Origin: Pedobacter zeae | GTDB lineage: Bacteria > Bacteroidota > Bacteroidia > Sphingobacteriales > Sphingobacteriaceae | Length of the DNA: 64,000 bases | Assembly: GCF_014196715.1 (NCBI RefSeq) | Contig: NZ_JACIEF010000002.1 | Span: forward strand, 434,001 to 498,000 | Reading direction: 5' to 3' | Part shown: positions 7,758 to 17,342 of the stretch, in pieces | How positions within the stretch are numbered: the first letter of the stretch is position 1 | Layout: the number at the start of each line of letters is the position of its first letter | Translations under genes and position numbers: made by a program | Notes under the pieces: generated by a model | Database searches by the model: none | The model's input: the letters and a program-made list of their open reading frames with translations, nothing else | Told to the model about the DNA's origin: nothing

Positions 7758-10700
7758 ATGAAAAGAAGTTTATTCTCTTATGGCGGCTTTGCATCCGTGG
7801 ATTGGTACTTGCTTCAAAAAATGTTTTTGAAACGTAAAGTCTTCTCCGTTATTTTTACTTCCATCACGCTAATCTTACTTTCCTTTCAACTCCGTGCCCA
7901 GGCGCAAACGGCTGTTACCGGAACGGTAACCGACGAAAAAGGAGAAACAGTTGTTGGTGCCAGTGTTAAAGTTAAAGGTACCAACACCGGTGTAACAACA
8001 GGTGGCGACGGGAAATTCAGCATTCAGGTAAGCGATAAAAATGCTACGCTGATCTTTATTTATGTGGGCTACACTAACCAGGAAGTTGCACTGGCCGGCC
8101 GTACGCAAATCAATGTTAAACTCAAGCCATCTGATAACGATTTATCAGAAGTTGTTGTAGTGGGGTACAATACGCAGAAAAAGGAGGCTATAACAGGGGC
8201 GATTTCATCAATTAGCAGCAAAGACCTCGAAAAAGTGCATGGCGGCTCTACCGTAAGTACAGGCCTGGCCGGAAAGCTACCAGGTGTATCTTTCAGGATG
8301 CCCGACGGAAGACCAGGCTCCAGTGCCAATATCCAGATCCGTAACATGGGTAACCCGCTTTATGTTATCGATGGCATTCAACAAGATGCCGGACAGTTTA
8401 ATAATATCTCCCCTAACGATATCGAAAGTATCAGTGTGCTTAAAGATGCATCGGCAGCTATTTACGGCAGCAGGGCATCAAACGGTGTAATTTTGGTGAC
8501 CACTAAAAGGGGTAAAAACAGTACGCGTAATACCTTTAGTGTGGATGCTTACACCGGCTGGCAAAACTGGGTTCGTTTTCCCGAAACAACTGACGCTTAT
8601 CAATGGATGTTAGGTAAAGCCACGGCAGAAATGAACCAGAACGGAAGAACAGATATTACACAGGCCGAGCTGGATAAATGGAAAGCGGGTACTGAATATG
8701 GTTACCAGAGCCAGAACTGGAAAGATATTATTATTGCGCCGAACGCACCGCAATCTTCAGTAAATTTAAGTGCCTCAGGCGGAAGCGAACGGGTAAATTA
8801 TTACTTTTCTGCTACCCGGTTAGATCAGAAAGGGGTATACGGCACTGCGCGTGAATTCGATTTCAACCGGACCAATATCCAAAGTAATATCGAAGCTAAA
8901 ATAACCGACCGTTTTAAGGTGGGCATGCTGATTAATGGTCGTATCGAAAGTCGCGATCAGCCAGGCGTACCAGGTGGAGATGATTACTGGGCTGCCCGTT
9001 TTGCATTATTAAGAAACAGGCCAACCGAACAGGCTTATGCCAATGGCAATCCAAATTACCCGAACGATATTGGGCACAATACCGAGCAGTTTGCCGTGCA
9101 GAGTAAGGCTTTAACCGGATACTGGAAATCAGACTGGAGGGTTTTGCAAACCAATTTATCGGCATCTTACGAAACACCTGTAAAAGGCCTGGAAATAAAA
9201 GGTTTATATTCTTATTACATCGCCGATAACGTGATCAACGGGCATGAGTATACCTATAATGTATATACCTATCATCCGGAAACAGGTATTTATGAAGAAA
9301 AAGTGGGAAGTTCAAATCCTTACAGAGAGCGTAGAAACGAGAAAGTATACACCAATACCTATCAGCTCCAGGCCAATTATAACCGTACCTTTGGCAAACA
9401 TACTGTAGGTGCCGTATTGGTGGCCGAGCGTTTAGACCGCTTTAGAACCTATACCTTTCAGCACGCGGTACCACAAACCAATATTTTGCCCGTGCTGCAG
9501 TTTGCAGATATGGATGGACAGGATTTTGCCGACATACAGGAAGAGCAGGCCCGTATTGGCTATGTGGGCAGGATAAACTACAATTACGACAATAAATATT
9601 ACCTGGAGCTTTCTGGCCGCAGAGATGCTTCATGGAAGTTTGCGCCAGACAGACGTGTGGGTTATTTCCCATCAGCATCCATTGGATGGAGAATTACGCA
9701 AGAAAAATTTATGAAATCGCTTTTGGGCGAAAGCAATATCTTGAATGACCTGAAGCTTCGTGCTTCTTACGGGCAGCTTGGGGATGATGATGTGGGTATC
9801 GATCCCTTTGCTTATATCCCGGGTTATAATTACAATCAGGGCAGTGTGATATTAGATGGAAAAAATATTACCACATCCAGGGATAAAGGCCCTATTATTA
9901 ATAACCTAAGCTGGTTTAAAAGCAAAATCACAGATATTGGCCTCGATTTTTCGATGTTCGGCAGTAAACTTTCCGGAACAGCAGATTATTTTTATAGAAA
10001 ACGTTCTGGCTTACCGGCCATTAAAAACGATGTAGTTGTTCCGATTGAACTGGGATACCCATTAAATGTTGAGAACCTGGAAAGCGATGCACAGTTTGGC
10101 GGGGAGTTTTCTTTAAACTACCGGGATAAAATCGGCGAGTTTAATTACAATGTGGGTGGAAACATTTCCATTAGCAGAAAGAAACTTTTGGAAAGATATA
10201 AGCCGCGTTTTGGCAACTCGTGGGAGAATTACAGAAGTAATGGCACCGATAGATATGCCGATATTTTTTGGGGTTATGAAGTAACCGGTCAGTTTCAGAG
10301 TATCGAGGAGATTAATAACTACAAAGTGAATATTGATGGAAAAGGTAACCGCTCTTTATTGCCTGGCGATTTAATTTACAAAGATCAGAATGGTGATGGT
10401 ATTATTGACGGTTTAGATGAAAGGCCAATAGGTTATACCACAACAGGGCAACCCAATGTAGGCTTTGGATTTACCATTGGTGGTTCTTATAAGAACTTCG
10501 ATTTTACCGCCGATTTTTCTGGCGGAGCGATGTATTCATGGAACCAGAACTGGGAGCAGCGCTGGGCATTCCAGAACGGAGGCGCTTTACTGCAGAATTT
10601 TGCTGATGACAGCTGGCACCGTACCGATCCTTTTAACCTGAACAGTGCGTGGGTGGCTGGTAAATATCCGGCCATCCGTTTTAACGACCGCGACCACAGT

Positions 10701-10961
10701 AACAATACCCGAAATTCGACTTTCTGGCTACACAACGTGAGGTACCTGAGGGCGCGTACACTGGAGATTGGCTATACCTTGCCAAAAAGATGGGCAGAAA
10801 AAATTAAGATCCAGAACGCAAGGGTATATGTAAACGGGTACAACCTGTTCTCGATAGATAACCTCAAAGACTATGGCGTAGATCCTGAAATTGCCGACGA
10901 TAATGGCTTACAGTATCCGCAGAACAAGTTTTTTAACATCGGTCTTAAATTATCGCTTTAA
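7758..10961 (+). CDS. SusC-like TonB-dependent outer-membrane transporter
   Basis: 1067 residues. A signal region ends near AQAQ, followed by a carboxypeptidase-regulatory-like beta domain (about 50-130, VTGTVTDEKGETVVGASV). The TonB plug has SEVVVVGYNTQKKEAITGAI and the SusC signature DGIQ...ESISVLKDASAAIYGSRASNGVI. A C-terminal 22-strand beta-barrel ends in the aromatic tail NIGLKLSL. The protein imports oligosaccharides across the outer membrane using TonB energy, together with the SusD-like lipoprotein encoded 1 base downstream. Length is typical. An internal ATG at 7821 (MFLKRKVFSV) would give a more conventional signal peptide, so the start could be 21 codons later. It is the first gene of the plus-strand PUL and should be induced by the adjacent two-component regulator. 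Confidence 0.95.
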   Translation: MKRSLFSYGGFASVDWYLLQKMFLKRKVFSVIFTSITLILLSFQLRAQAQTAVTGTVTDEKGETVVGASVKVKGTNTGVTTGGDGKFSIQVSDKNATLIFIYVGYTNQEVALAGRTQINVKLKPSDNDLSEVVVVGYNTQKKEAITGAISSISSKDLEKVHGGSTVSTGLAGKLPGVSFRMPDGRPGSSANIQIRNMGNPLYVIDGIQQDAGQFNNISPNDIESISVLKDASAAIYGSRASNGVILVTTKRGKNSTRNTFSVDAYTGWQNWVRFPETTDAYQWMLGKATAEMNQNGRTDITQAELDKWKAGTEYGYQSQNWKDIIIAPNAPQSSVNLSASGGSERVNYYFSATRLDQKGVYGTAREFDFNRTNIQSNIEAKITDRFKVGMLINGRIESRDQPGVPGGDDYWAARFALLRNRPTEQAYANGNPNYPNDIGHNTEQFAVQSKALTGYWKSDWRVLQTNLSASYETPVKGLEIKGLYSYYIADNVINGHEYTYNVYTYHPETGIYEEKVGSSNPYRERRNEKVYTNTYQLQANYNRTFGKHTVGAVLVAERLDRFRTYTFQHAVPQTNILPVLQFADMDGQDFADIQEEQARIGYVGRINYNYDNKYYLELSGRRDASWKFAPDRRVGYFPSASIGWRITQEKFMKSLLGESNILNDLKLRASYGQLGDDDVGIDPFAYIPGYNYNQGSVILDGKNITTSRDKGPIINNLSWFKSKITDIGLDFSMFGSKLSGTADYFYRKRSGLPAIKNDVVVPIELGYPLNVENLESDAQFGGEFSLNYRDKIGEFNYNVGGNISISRKKLLERYKPRFGNSWENYRSNGTDRYADIFWGYEVTGQFQSIEEINNYKVNIDGKGNRSLLPGDLIYKDQNGDGIIDGLDERPIGYTTTGQPNVGFGFTIGGSYKNFDFTADFSGGAMYSWNQNWEQRWAFQNGGALLQNFADDSWHRTDPFNLNSAWVAGKYPAIRFNDRDHSNNTRNSTFWLHNVRYLRARTLEIGYTLPKRWAEKIKIQNARVYVNGYNLFSIDNLKDYGVDPEIADDNGLQYPQNKFFNIGLKLSL

Positions 10962-10962
10962 C

Positions 10963-12885
10963 ATGAAAAAGACTAATCAAATGAAAAAATATATATACGC
11001 GTTCGCTGCCATTGCCTGTTTAAGTTTTGCGCAGTCATGTAAAAAAGATTCCGAATTTTTGGATAAGCAACCTACCAGTACCCTGCCGATTGATGCGGTG
11101 TGGAAAGACCCCAACCTGGTGCTTACTGTGGTTGGCGATCTGTATGATCGTTTCCCTGATTTTCAACGTATCGAATCGTGGTGGTTATTTGCCGATTTTG
11201 ATGAGGGCTTTGCTTCGGCAAGTGGAGATTATTTTCGCCACCAGAATTTAGAGTATGGGTACGACTCATGGGGGTATTGGGACATCAATGTTTATCGACT
11301 GGTAAACGACCTGAACCTGTTTATTAAACGTGGGCAGGAAGCTACAGCTTTAAAAGCCGAAGACCGCAACCGTTTTTTAGCTGAGGCACGTTTTATCAGG
11401 GCTGGGGTATACTTCGAAATGGTAAAAAGAATGGGCGGCGTTCCTTTGATCACTGTTCCACTGGCCTATGATTATAGCGGAGATCCAGGTTATCTGCAAT
11501 ACCCAAGATCAAAGGAATCTGAAATTTATGATTTTGTGATTGCCGAATTGGAAGCCATTAAAACAGTGCTTCCGGATAATGCAACCATTCAGAGCAGGGC
11601 TACAAAAGCTGCGGCCCTGGCTATGGAATCGAGGGCTGCGCTATATGCCGGTTCTATTGCAAAATATAGCAATGCCCAGTTAACCCTTCCTGGTGGGGAG
11701 GTGGGCATACCTGCAGCAATGGCTAATGGTTATTTTACCAAAGCTTTAAATGCGGCCAAAGAAATTATAGATGGTGGTAAATATTCACTTTACAAAAAGA
11801 ACCCAAACCTGTCTGATAATTTTGCAGCCCTCTTTACCGATAAAGGCAGCAATCCGGAAGTAATATTTGCCAAAGATTTTAAATTAAAAACCAATAAGGT
11901 ACATGGTTTTACCATCGATAACCAACCCCGCTCTTCTGCCGAGGAAGCACAGGGCGGAAGGTTAAATCCATCATTAAACCTGGTTCAGTCTTTCGAGAAA
12001 CTAGATAATACCTATGCCTCTTTAGCTACTGTTGATGGTAGTGGAAATCCGGTTTATTATACCAATATTACCGATATTTTTGCCGATCGCGATGCGCGTT
12101 TAGCCGGTACGGTAATTCTGCCTGGAACACAGTTTAAAGGTAAAACAGTTGATATCTGGGCGGGTTATCAGTTAGCCAACGGTACAATTGTAACAGGCGA
12201 TAATTTTGCGCAGAGTAAAAGTAACGTACTTCCCGGTAATCCGGGTTCGGTACAGGTAGTAGGTGGCGATGGGCCTGTTGATGGTTTAGAATTTAGTGCA
12301 CAATCTGGTTTTTATGTGCGTAAATATTTAGATCCGGCTACAGGATCAGGCCAGATTGGTACACGGAGCGATGTATGGTGGATCCGCTACCGCTATGCCG
12401 AAGTGTTGTTAAATGCTGCCGAAGCCGCTTTTGAATTAGGTGATGCCGCTACAGCAGCCAATTATATCAAACCGGTAAGAGACCGTGCAGGATTAACCAC
12501 TGCATTAAGCCCGGCTAATATCACTTTCGACCGTATTGTGCACGAACGAAAAGTAGAATTTGCTTTCGAAGGTCATCAGCTTTGGGATATGAAACGTTGG
12601 AGACTGGCTGATAAGGTATGGAATGGCAACAACATGTCTGCCGCTGATTTTACCAATGCCAGCAATATCGGAAGTGCAACACGCACCAGTACGCAAGTGT
12701 TTGGTTTGTGGCCATATAAATATTATAACCCAGGCAATGCAAACCATTTAAAGTATATTTTTAAGGTGGTTAAACCTAGTCGTGTTACTGCGGCACACCG
12801 TTTCCGCATTGGCAATTATTACTCTTCAATCGGGCAGGATGTACTTAACGGCAACCCAAAAATTATCAGAAACCCTAATCAATAA
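10963..12885 (+). CDS. SusD-like surface glycan-binding lipoprotein
   Basis: The chosen ATG (10963) lies one base after the SusC stop; a second ATG at 10981 is equally good. The frame extends upstream into susC, but that part is not a signal peptide. The N-terminus MKKYIYAFAAIACLSFAQSC is a lipoprotein signal with a lipobox cysteine followed by KKD. The body shows the SusD/RagB pattern: N-terminal TPR-like helices (LAEARFIRAGVYFEMVKRMGGVPLIT) and the C-terminal RYAEVLLNAAEA...ERKVEFAFEGHQLWDMKRWR segment. SusD proteins cap the SusC barrel and bind the glycan at the cell surface. Translation is very likely coupled to susC. Confidence 0.95.
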   Translation: MKKTNQMKKYIYAFAAIACLSFAQSCKKDSEFLDKQPTSTLPIDAVWKDPNLVLTVVGDLYDRFPDFQRIESWWLFADFDEGFASASGDYFRHQNLEYGYDSWGYWDINVYRLVNDLNLFIKRGQEATALKAEDRNRFLAEARFIRAGVYFEMVKRMGGVPLITVPLAYDYSGDPGYLQYPRSKESEIYDFVIAELEAIKTVLPDNATIQSRATKAAALAMESRAALYAGSIAKYSNAQLTLPGGEVGIPAAMANGYFTKALNAAKEIIDGGKYSLYKKNPNLSDNFAALFTDKGSNPEVIFAKDFKLKTNKVHGFTIDNQPRSSAEEAQGGRLNPSLNLVQSFEKLDNTYASLATVDGSGNPVYYTNITDIFADRDARLAGTVILPGTQFKGKTVDIWAGYQLANGTIVTGDNFAQSKSNVLPGNPGSVQVVGGDGPVDGLEFSAQSGFYVRKYLDPATGSGQIGTRSDVWWIRYRYAEVLLNAAEAAFELGDAATAANYIKPVRDRAGLTTALSPANITFDRIVHERKVEFAFEGHQLWDMKRWRLADKVWNGNNMSAADFTNASNIGSATRTSTQVFGLWPYKYYNPGNANHLKYIFKVVKPSRVTAAHRFRIGNYYSSIGQDVLNGNPKIIRNPNQ

Positions 12886-12899
12886 TCAATTATACAGAT

Positions 12900-13601
12900 A
12901 TGAAAAATAGATTTTATTTCATTATAGGGGCAATTGCAGCCATGTTTTTCTCCTCTTGTAAAAAGGATAATTATGAGGCACCTTCGGCCGATTTTACAGG
13001 GAGGATCGTATATAAGGGCGAAGCTATCAACGTGGAGTACGGCCAGGTCAATTTCGAACTCTGGCAGTCGGGCTTTGGTAATTATTCAGCGTTAAAGGTA
13101 AATGTAAGCCAGGATGGCCATTATTCGGCCAAGTTATTTGACGGGGACTATAAATTGGTGTTCTCACCAAACCAGGGACCATTTTTATGGAAAAAGAATG
13201 CAGCCGGTAAACAGGATACCATAGTCGTAAATATTAGCGGTAGCAAGGCAATGGATATAGAAGTAATGCCTTATTATATGATCCGCAATGCCAGTTTAAC
13301 AGCTGCTTCCGGGAAAGTGAATGGATCCTGCAAACTGGAAAAAATCATTACAGATGCCAATGCAAAGGATATAGAAAGCGTATCACTATATATCAATAAA
13401 ACTCAGTTTGTAGATGGGGGCAATAATATCGCGATACAACAGCTTACCGGTGCAGCTATTGCCGACCTCAATAACTTAAGCATGAGCGTAAATATCCCGG
13501 CAATTGTACCTGCGCAAAACTATGTTTTTGCCAGGATAGGGGTTAAAATTGCAGGCGTAGACGATTTGATTTTTACACCTGTAAGCAAATTAAGTTTTTA
13601 A
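12900..13601 (+). CDS. DUF3823-like surface lipoprotein in the SusE position
   Basis: 233 residues. A lipoprotein signal ends MFFSSC-KKDNYEAP. The mature part (TGRIVYKGEAINVEYGQVNFELWQSG, then DGHYSAKLFDGDYKLVFSPNQGPF) resembles the DUF3823 family of two beta-sandwich domains. These proteins are nearly always encoded next to SusC/SusD pairs and are thought to be accessory glycan-binding proteins at the cell surface. It follows susD by 14 bases and ends just before a palindromic intergenic element. Family assignment is from memory of the sequence pattern; the ligand is unknown. Confidence 0.8.
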   Translation: MKNRFYFIIGAIAAMFFSSCKKDNYEAPSADFTGRIVYKGEAINVEYGQVNFELWQSGFGNYSALKVNVSQDGHYSAKLFDGDYKLVFSPNQGPFLWKKNAAGKQDTIVVNISGSKAMDIEVMPYYMIRNASLTAASGKVNGSCKLEKIITDANAKDIESVSLYINKTQFVDGGNNIAIQQLTGAAIADLNNLSMSVNIPAIVPAQNYVFARIGVKIAGVDDLIFTPVSKLSF

Positions 13602-13614
13602 TTCTTTTAATAGT

Positions 13615-13706
13615 ATCGTCATTCCCGCGCAGGCGGGAATCTTAATGCTAGTGTAACCAATCTAAACATTACGCACAAGATTCCCAATCAAGTTGGGAAT
13701 GACGAT
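13615..13706. repeat. Double-palindrome CGTCATTCCC element between PUL genes
   Basis: ATCGTCATTCCCGCGCAGG... (from 13615) and ...TTGGGAATGACGAT (to 13706) are inverted arms of about 29 bases. Each arm is itself a small palindrome (TTCCCGCgcaGGCGGGAA and TTCCCAAtcaaGTTGGGAA). Folded RNA would give a cruciform or a long hairpin. It could separate the susCD-lipoprotein transcript from the downstream hydrolase genes, as REP elements do elsewhere. Confidence 0.7.
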
Positions 13707-13759
13707 CAATCGAAGTATTGTTAATAATCAATATCTTACCCTTAGCTCATCACTGTTAA

Positions 13760-14740
13760 ATGAAATATCTTTTTACCTTTTTTTTAAGCTTCTTCCTATT
13801 TTCTATCGGTAAAAATGTGTTTGCCAGGCAATTAAACGATACCATTTATTTAGCCGATCCCTCGATTTTCTTAGATAATGGCGTTTACTATTTGTATGGT
13901 ACCAGCAGCGATCAGGGTTTTTTGGTTTATTCGTCAAACGACCTTAAAACCTGGAACAAGAAGTCGGAAAATAATGGGTTTGCACTAAAAAAAGGCGATG
14001 CCTTTGGCAGTAAAGGTTTTTGGGCCCCACAGGTATTTAAAAGAGGTAAAACCTATTTTATGGCCTATACCGCTGATGAGCAGATTGCAATTGCCCATAG
14101 TGATCGCCCAACAGGCCCTTTCATACAGCAAGAATTAAAAGCAATAGCTGGTACCGGGAAACAGATCGATCCATTTGTATTTACCGATGCCGATGGGAAA
14201 AATTACCTCTATCATGTGAAGCTCGACCACGGTAATCGGATTTTTGTAGCAGAACTGAAGGATGATTTTTCGGATGTAATCCCCGGAACAACAAAGTTTT
14301 GTTTAGCAGGAACTGAAGCCTGGGAAAATACGGCAAAAACAGATTGGCCGGTAACCGAAGGACCAACGGTAATTAAAAAGAACAATCTTTATTATCTGTT
14401 TTATTCTGCAAACGATTTCAGAAATCCCGATTATGCTATGGGTTATGCTACCTCAGGCTCGCCCGGAGGGCCATGGTTAAAATATGCAGGTAATCCCATT
14501 ATCAGTAAAACGTTATTGCAAATAAACGGCACGGGGCATGGCGATTTTTTTACCGATAAAAAGGGAGCATTACAATATGTTTTTCATACCCATCATTCCA
14601 ATTACCAAGTATCGCCAAGGGCTACTGCTATTGTAAAGGCTGGTTTTGTAAAAGACAAACACGGCAGTTACCGTATGCAGATCGACACTGAAAGTTTTCG
14701 GTATTTAATGCAAGGTAAGGCAAAAGCATTCCAGAATTAA
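13760..14740 (+). CDS. GH43-family glycosidase (arabinofuranosidase/xylosidase type), secreted
   Basis: 326 residues with a signal peptide ending near FARQ. The five-bladed beta-propeller pattern of clan GH-F is visible with all three expected acidic residues: catalytic base D33 (YLADPSI), pKa-modulating D137 (KQIDPFVF) and catalytic acid E200 (VTEGPTV). GH43 enzymes invert alpha-L-arabinofuranosides, beta-xylosides or related beta-galactosides. The subfamily cannot be told by eye. The protein is short, with no carbohydrate-binding module. It lies 158 bases after the DUF3823-like gene, beyond a palindromic element, and begins the hydrolase part of the PUL. No lipobox is seen, so it is probably periplasmic. 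Confidence 0.88.
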   Translation: MKYLFTFFLSFFLFSIGKNVFARQLNDTIYLADPSIFLDNGVYYLYGTSSDQGFLVYSSNDLKTWNKKSENNGFALKKGDAFGSKGFWAPQVFKRGKTYFMAYTADEQIAIAHSDRPTGPFIQQELKAIAGTGKQIDPFVFTDADGKNYLYHVKLDHGNRIFVAELKDDFSDVIPGTTKFCLAGTEAWENTAKTDWPVTEGPTVIKKNNLYYLFYSANDFRNPDYAMGYATSGSPGGPWLKYAGNPIISKTLLQINGTGHGDFFTDKKGALQYVFHTHHSNYQVSPRATAIVKAGFVKDKHGSYRMQIDTESFRYLMQGKAKAFQN

Positions 14741-14856
14741 ATTGATTGCATTTGTAGAAATATTGAGATAAAATTGAGCAGATTTAAGAGAAAAAATCCC
14801 TTTTTTTAAAATTAACAAATACCGCTTATTGAAAAATATAGAATACGAGATTTTAA

Positions 14857-15885
14857 ATGAATATGTTGAAAATAAAATACCTGTTTACCATTTTGTGCCT
14901 GTTACAGATAGCAGGTTCATATGCGCAAACATTTACCAATCCCTTATTATCATCGGGTGCCGATCCTTACAGTTATTATAAAGATGGTTATTATTATTAT
15001 ACCCACACCACCGGCAACCGGGTAGACCTTTGGAAAACCAAAACCTTGGATGGTTTAAAAGATGCGGAGCGAAAAACCATTTGGCGTGCACCTGCAGGCA
15101 CCTTGTACAGTAAAGAAATCTGGGCGCCGGAAGTGATGTTTTTAAGGGGGAAATGGTACGCCTATTTTGCCGCAGATGATGGAAAAAACGAAAACCATCG
15201 TATGTATGTCTTAGAAAATGCTTCGGCCGACCCGATGAAAGGAGCGTGGATATTTAAAGGCAAAATTGCCGATCCGACTGATAAATGGGCTATTGATGGC
15301 GATGTGATCGATTTTAAAGGTCAGTTGTATATGATATGGTCGGGATGGGAGGGAGATGAGAACGGAAAGCAGGAAATTTTCATTGCCAGGCTTAAAAACC
15401 CCTGGACAGTAGCAGGCAAGCGGGTAAAGATTTCTACACCCAAATTTAGCTGGGAAAAAATTGGAGACCTTGGTGGGGGAGCACATGTTGATGTAAATGA
15501 AGGGCCTCAGTTTTTGCTGCACGGCGATAAAATATTTATCATTTATTCTGCCAGTGGCTGTTGGACAGATTTTTATGCTTTAGGTATGCTATCCGCTTCG
15601 GCTAAAAGTAATCTGCTCGACCCTGCTTCCTGGACAAAATCAGATCAACCTGTTTTTCAGCAATCACCAAAAGACGGTGTTTATGCACCGGGCCATAACT
15701 CGTTTTTCAAGTCGCCGGATGGAAAAGAAGATTGGATCCTATATCACGCCAATGATAAACCGGGCCAGGGCTGCGGAGGTTTCCGCTCGCCCCGGGCCCA
15801 AAAGTTTAGCTGGAATGCCGATGGAACACCAAATTTTGGAACGCCGGTAAAAGCAGGGTTAAGCTTAACATCACCATCAAACTGA
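14857..15885 (+). CDS. Second GH43-family glycosidase, secreted
   Basis: 342 residues. A signal peptide (cleavage near SYAQ-TFTNP) precedes a single beta-propeller catalytic domain. Candidate catalytic residues are D36 (SSGADPYSY), D147 (KWAIDGDVI) and E215 (NEGPQFL). The blocks KEIWAPEVMFLRGKWYAYFAAD and YAPGHNSFFKSPDGKEDWILYHA are typical of arabinan- or arabinoxylan-acting GH43 enzymes. It differs clearly from the GH43 gene upstream, so the pair probably attacks different linkages of the same glycan. Spacing to the next gene (28 bases) suggests one transcript. Confidence 0.88.
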   Translation: MNMLKIKYLFTILCLLQIAGSYAQTFTNPLLSSGADPYSYYKDGYYYYTHTTGNRVDLWKTKTLDGLKDAERKTIWRAPAGTLYSKEIWAPEVMFLRGKWYAYFAADDGKNENHRMYVLENASADPMKGAWIFKGKIADPTDKWAIDGDVIDFKGQLYMIWSGWEGDENGKQEIFIARLKNPWTVAGKRVKISTPKFSWEKIGDLGGGAHVDVNEGPQFLLHGDKIFIIYSASGCWTDFYALGMLSASAKSNLLDPASWTKSDQPVFQQSPKDGVYAPGHNSFFKSPDGKEDWILYHANDKPGQGCGGFRSPRAQKFSWNADGTPNFGTPVKAGLSLTSPSN

Positions 15886-15913
15886 AATAAAAAATAACCA
15901 GATAAATACCGAT

Positions 15914-16993
15914 ATGAATTTAAAAAACTATGCACTAATTGCTGTATTGAGCTTTAACATCAGTATGGGCTTTGCACAAAAAACAAAAAAAAACACCGAA
16001 CCTGCAAAGGTTTGGTCAATAGAAAAAGCCAATGCCTGGTACAAAGAACATCAATGGTTAACCGGTGCAAACTATATTCCTTCTAATGCCATTAACCAGT
16101 TGGAAATGTGGCAGGCCGATACTTTTTCGCCCGATCTGATCGATAAGGAACTGGGCTGGGCCGAAGGAATTGGTTTTAATACGCTGCGCGTATTCCTATT
16201 CAGTAAAGCCTGGAGCCAGGACCCTGAAGGTTTTAAAAAGAGAATGGATCAATTTTTAACCATTACCCAAAAACACGGTATTAAACCTATGTTTGTCTTT
16301 TTTGACGATTGCTGGAATAAAACTTCGGCCATTGGTAAACAGCCCGAACCTAAAACGGGTGTTCACAACTCGGGATGGCTGCAGGATCCTGGCGATCCTG
16401 CTTTTAAAGAAGAAGCAAATTTTGCTGAACTCGAAAAATATGTGAAAGATGTACTTGGCCATTTTGCCCACGATAAAAGAATTTTACTTTGGGATTTATA
16501 CAATGAACCTGGAAACAGCGGAAAGTTAGAAGCCACCATACCTTTGTTAACCAAAACCATCAGCTGGGCAAGGTCGGTTAATCCGGATCAGCCTATTTCT
16601 ATCGGATTGTGGAGCTGGGGCTTCGAAAAGCTTAACGAAATACAACTGGCCAACTCAGATATTGTAACCTACCATAACTATGAGGCTCCAGACTGGCATC
16701 AAAGAACCATCGATCTGTTAAAAGCCAGCGGCAGGCCATTAATCTGCACCGAATATATGGCCCGATCGCGCAATAGCCGTTTTGCTAACATTTTGCCAAT
16801 GCTAAAAAATGAAAATGTTGGCGCTATAAACTGGGGTTTTGCTGCCGGTAAAACCAATACCAAGTATGCCTGGGATACCCCACTTGCCGATGGATCTGAA
16901 CCGGTTGAGTGGTTTCACGAAATCTTTCAGCCTGATGGTACCCCATACCGCCTGGATGAGGTTAACCTGATTAAAAAACTTAATAACAAATAA
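15914..16993 (+). CDS. Clan GH-A (GH5-like) glycoside hydrolase, secreted
   Basis: 359 residues. A signal peptide ends near GFAQ. The TIM-barrel signatures of clan GH-A are present: beta4 end LLWDLYNEP with acid/base E198 after N197, and beta7 end RPLICTEYMARS with nucleophile E280. The barrel starts GFNTLRVFLFSKAWSQDP and includes GIKPMFVFFDDCWN. Retaining beta-endo- or exo-hydrolysis is expected, but the exact GH family is uncertain; it resembles database entries called cellulase-family or 1,4-beta-xylanase-like. It sits between GH43 and GH2 enzymes, so it probably cuts the backbone or a side chain of the same hemicellulosic or pectic glycan. Confidence 0.8.
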   Translation: MNLKNYALIAVLSFNISMGFAQKTKKNTEPAKVWSIEKANAWYKEHQWLTGANYIPSNAINQLEMWQADTFSPDLIDKELGWAEGIGFNTLRVFLFSKAWSQDPEGFKKRMDQFLTITQKHGIKPMFVFFDDCWNKTSAIGKQPEPKTGVHNSGWLQDPGDPAFKEEANFAELEKYVKDVLGHFAHDKRILLWDLYNEPGNSGKLEATIPLLTKTISWARSVNPDQPISIGLWSWGFEKLNEIQLANSDIVTYHNYEAPDWHQRTIDLLKASGRPLICTEYMARSRNSRFANILPMLKNENVGAINWGFAAGKTNTKYAWDTPLADGSEPVEWFHEIFQPDGTPYRLDEVNLIKKLNNK

Positions 16994-17015
16994 ACATAAT
17001 GGTCAGTCTGAGGAG

Positions 17016-17285
17016 GAATTTATTGTATAAAAATCAATATGATTGACAGTCCTCTCAGGAGTCGTCATTTCGAGCGAAGTGCAACGCAGTCGAGAACCAC
17101 GGAGTGCTCCGCGAAGCTAAATCTGTCACTATAGATTTCTCCATTTCGCTACCGATGAAAAATCGGCACGCTCCAGTCGAAAAGACGATTCATCTGCGGG
17201 GGCTGTCAAGGGTAGCGGAGTCGAAGACATTTGAGTCATCAGAAACTAAGAATATTGCCATACGGAGGGTGAATTTATTGTATAA
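17016..17285. repeat. Direct repeat GAATTTATTGTATAA bracketing a CGTCAT-type element
   Basis: The 15-base sequence occurs at 17016-17030 and 17271-17285 on either side of the inverted element at 17063-17187, with further weak similarity downstream (ATCAATATGATTGAC versus TTAATATTAATGAC). It looks like a duplication bracketing a repeat insertion. The 349-base spacer between the GH-A and GH2 genes holds these repeats and no supported gene. Confidence 0.5.
17063..17187. repeat. CGTCAT-type inverted intergenic element
   Basis: Terminal arms CGTCATTTCGA (17063-17073) and TCGAAAAGACG (17177-17187) are inverted with one mismatch. The interior carries GAGCGAAGTGCAACGCAGTC and TTTCTCCATTTCGCTAC segments. 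It belongs to the same broad family as 1707-1787. Confidence 0.6.
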
Positions 17286-17342
17286 GGTTAATATTAATGA
17301 CGACTTTGCCTAACCAAACCTAAACACACCAATTGTAAACAA

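Noticed and set aside
17104..17313. 69-residue plus-strand frame between GH-A and GH2 genes
   Set aside because: Encoded by the CGTCAT-type inverted element and its flanks.
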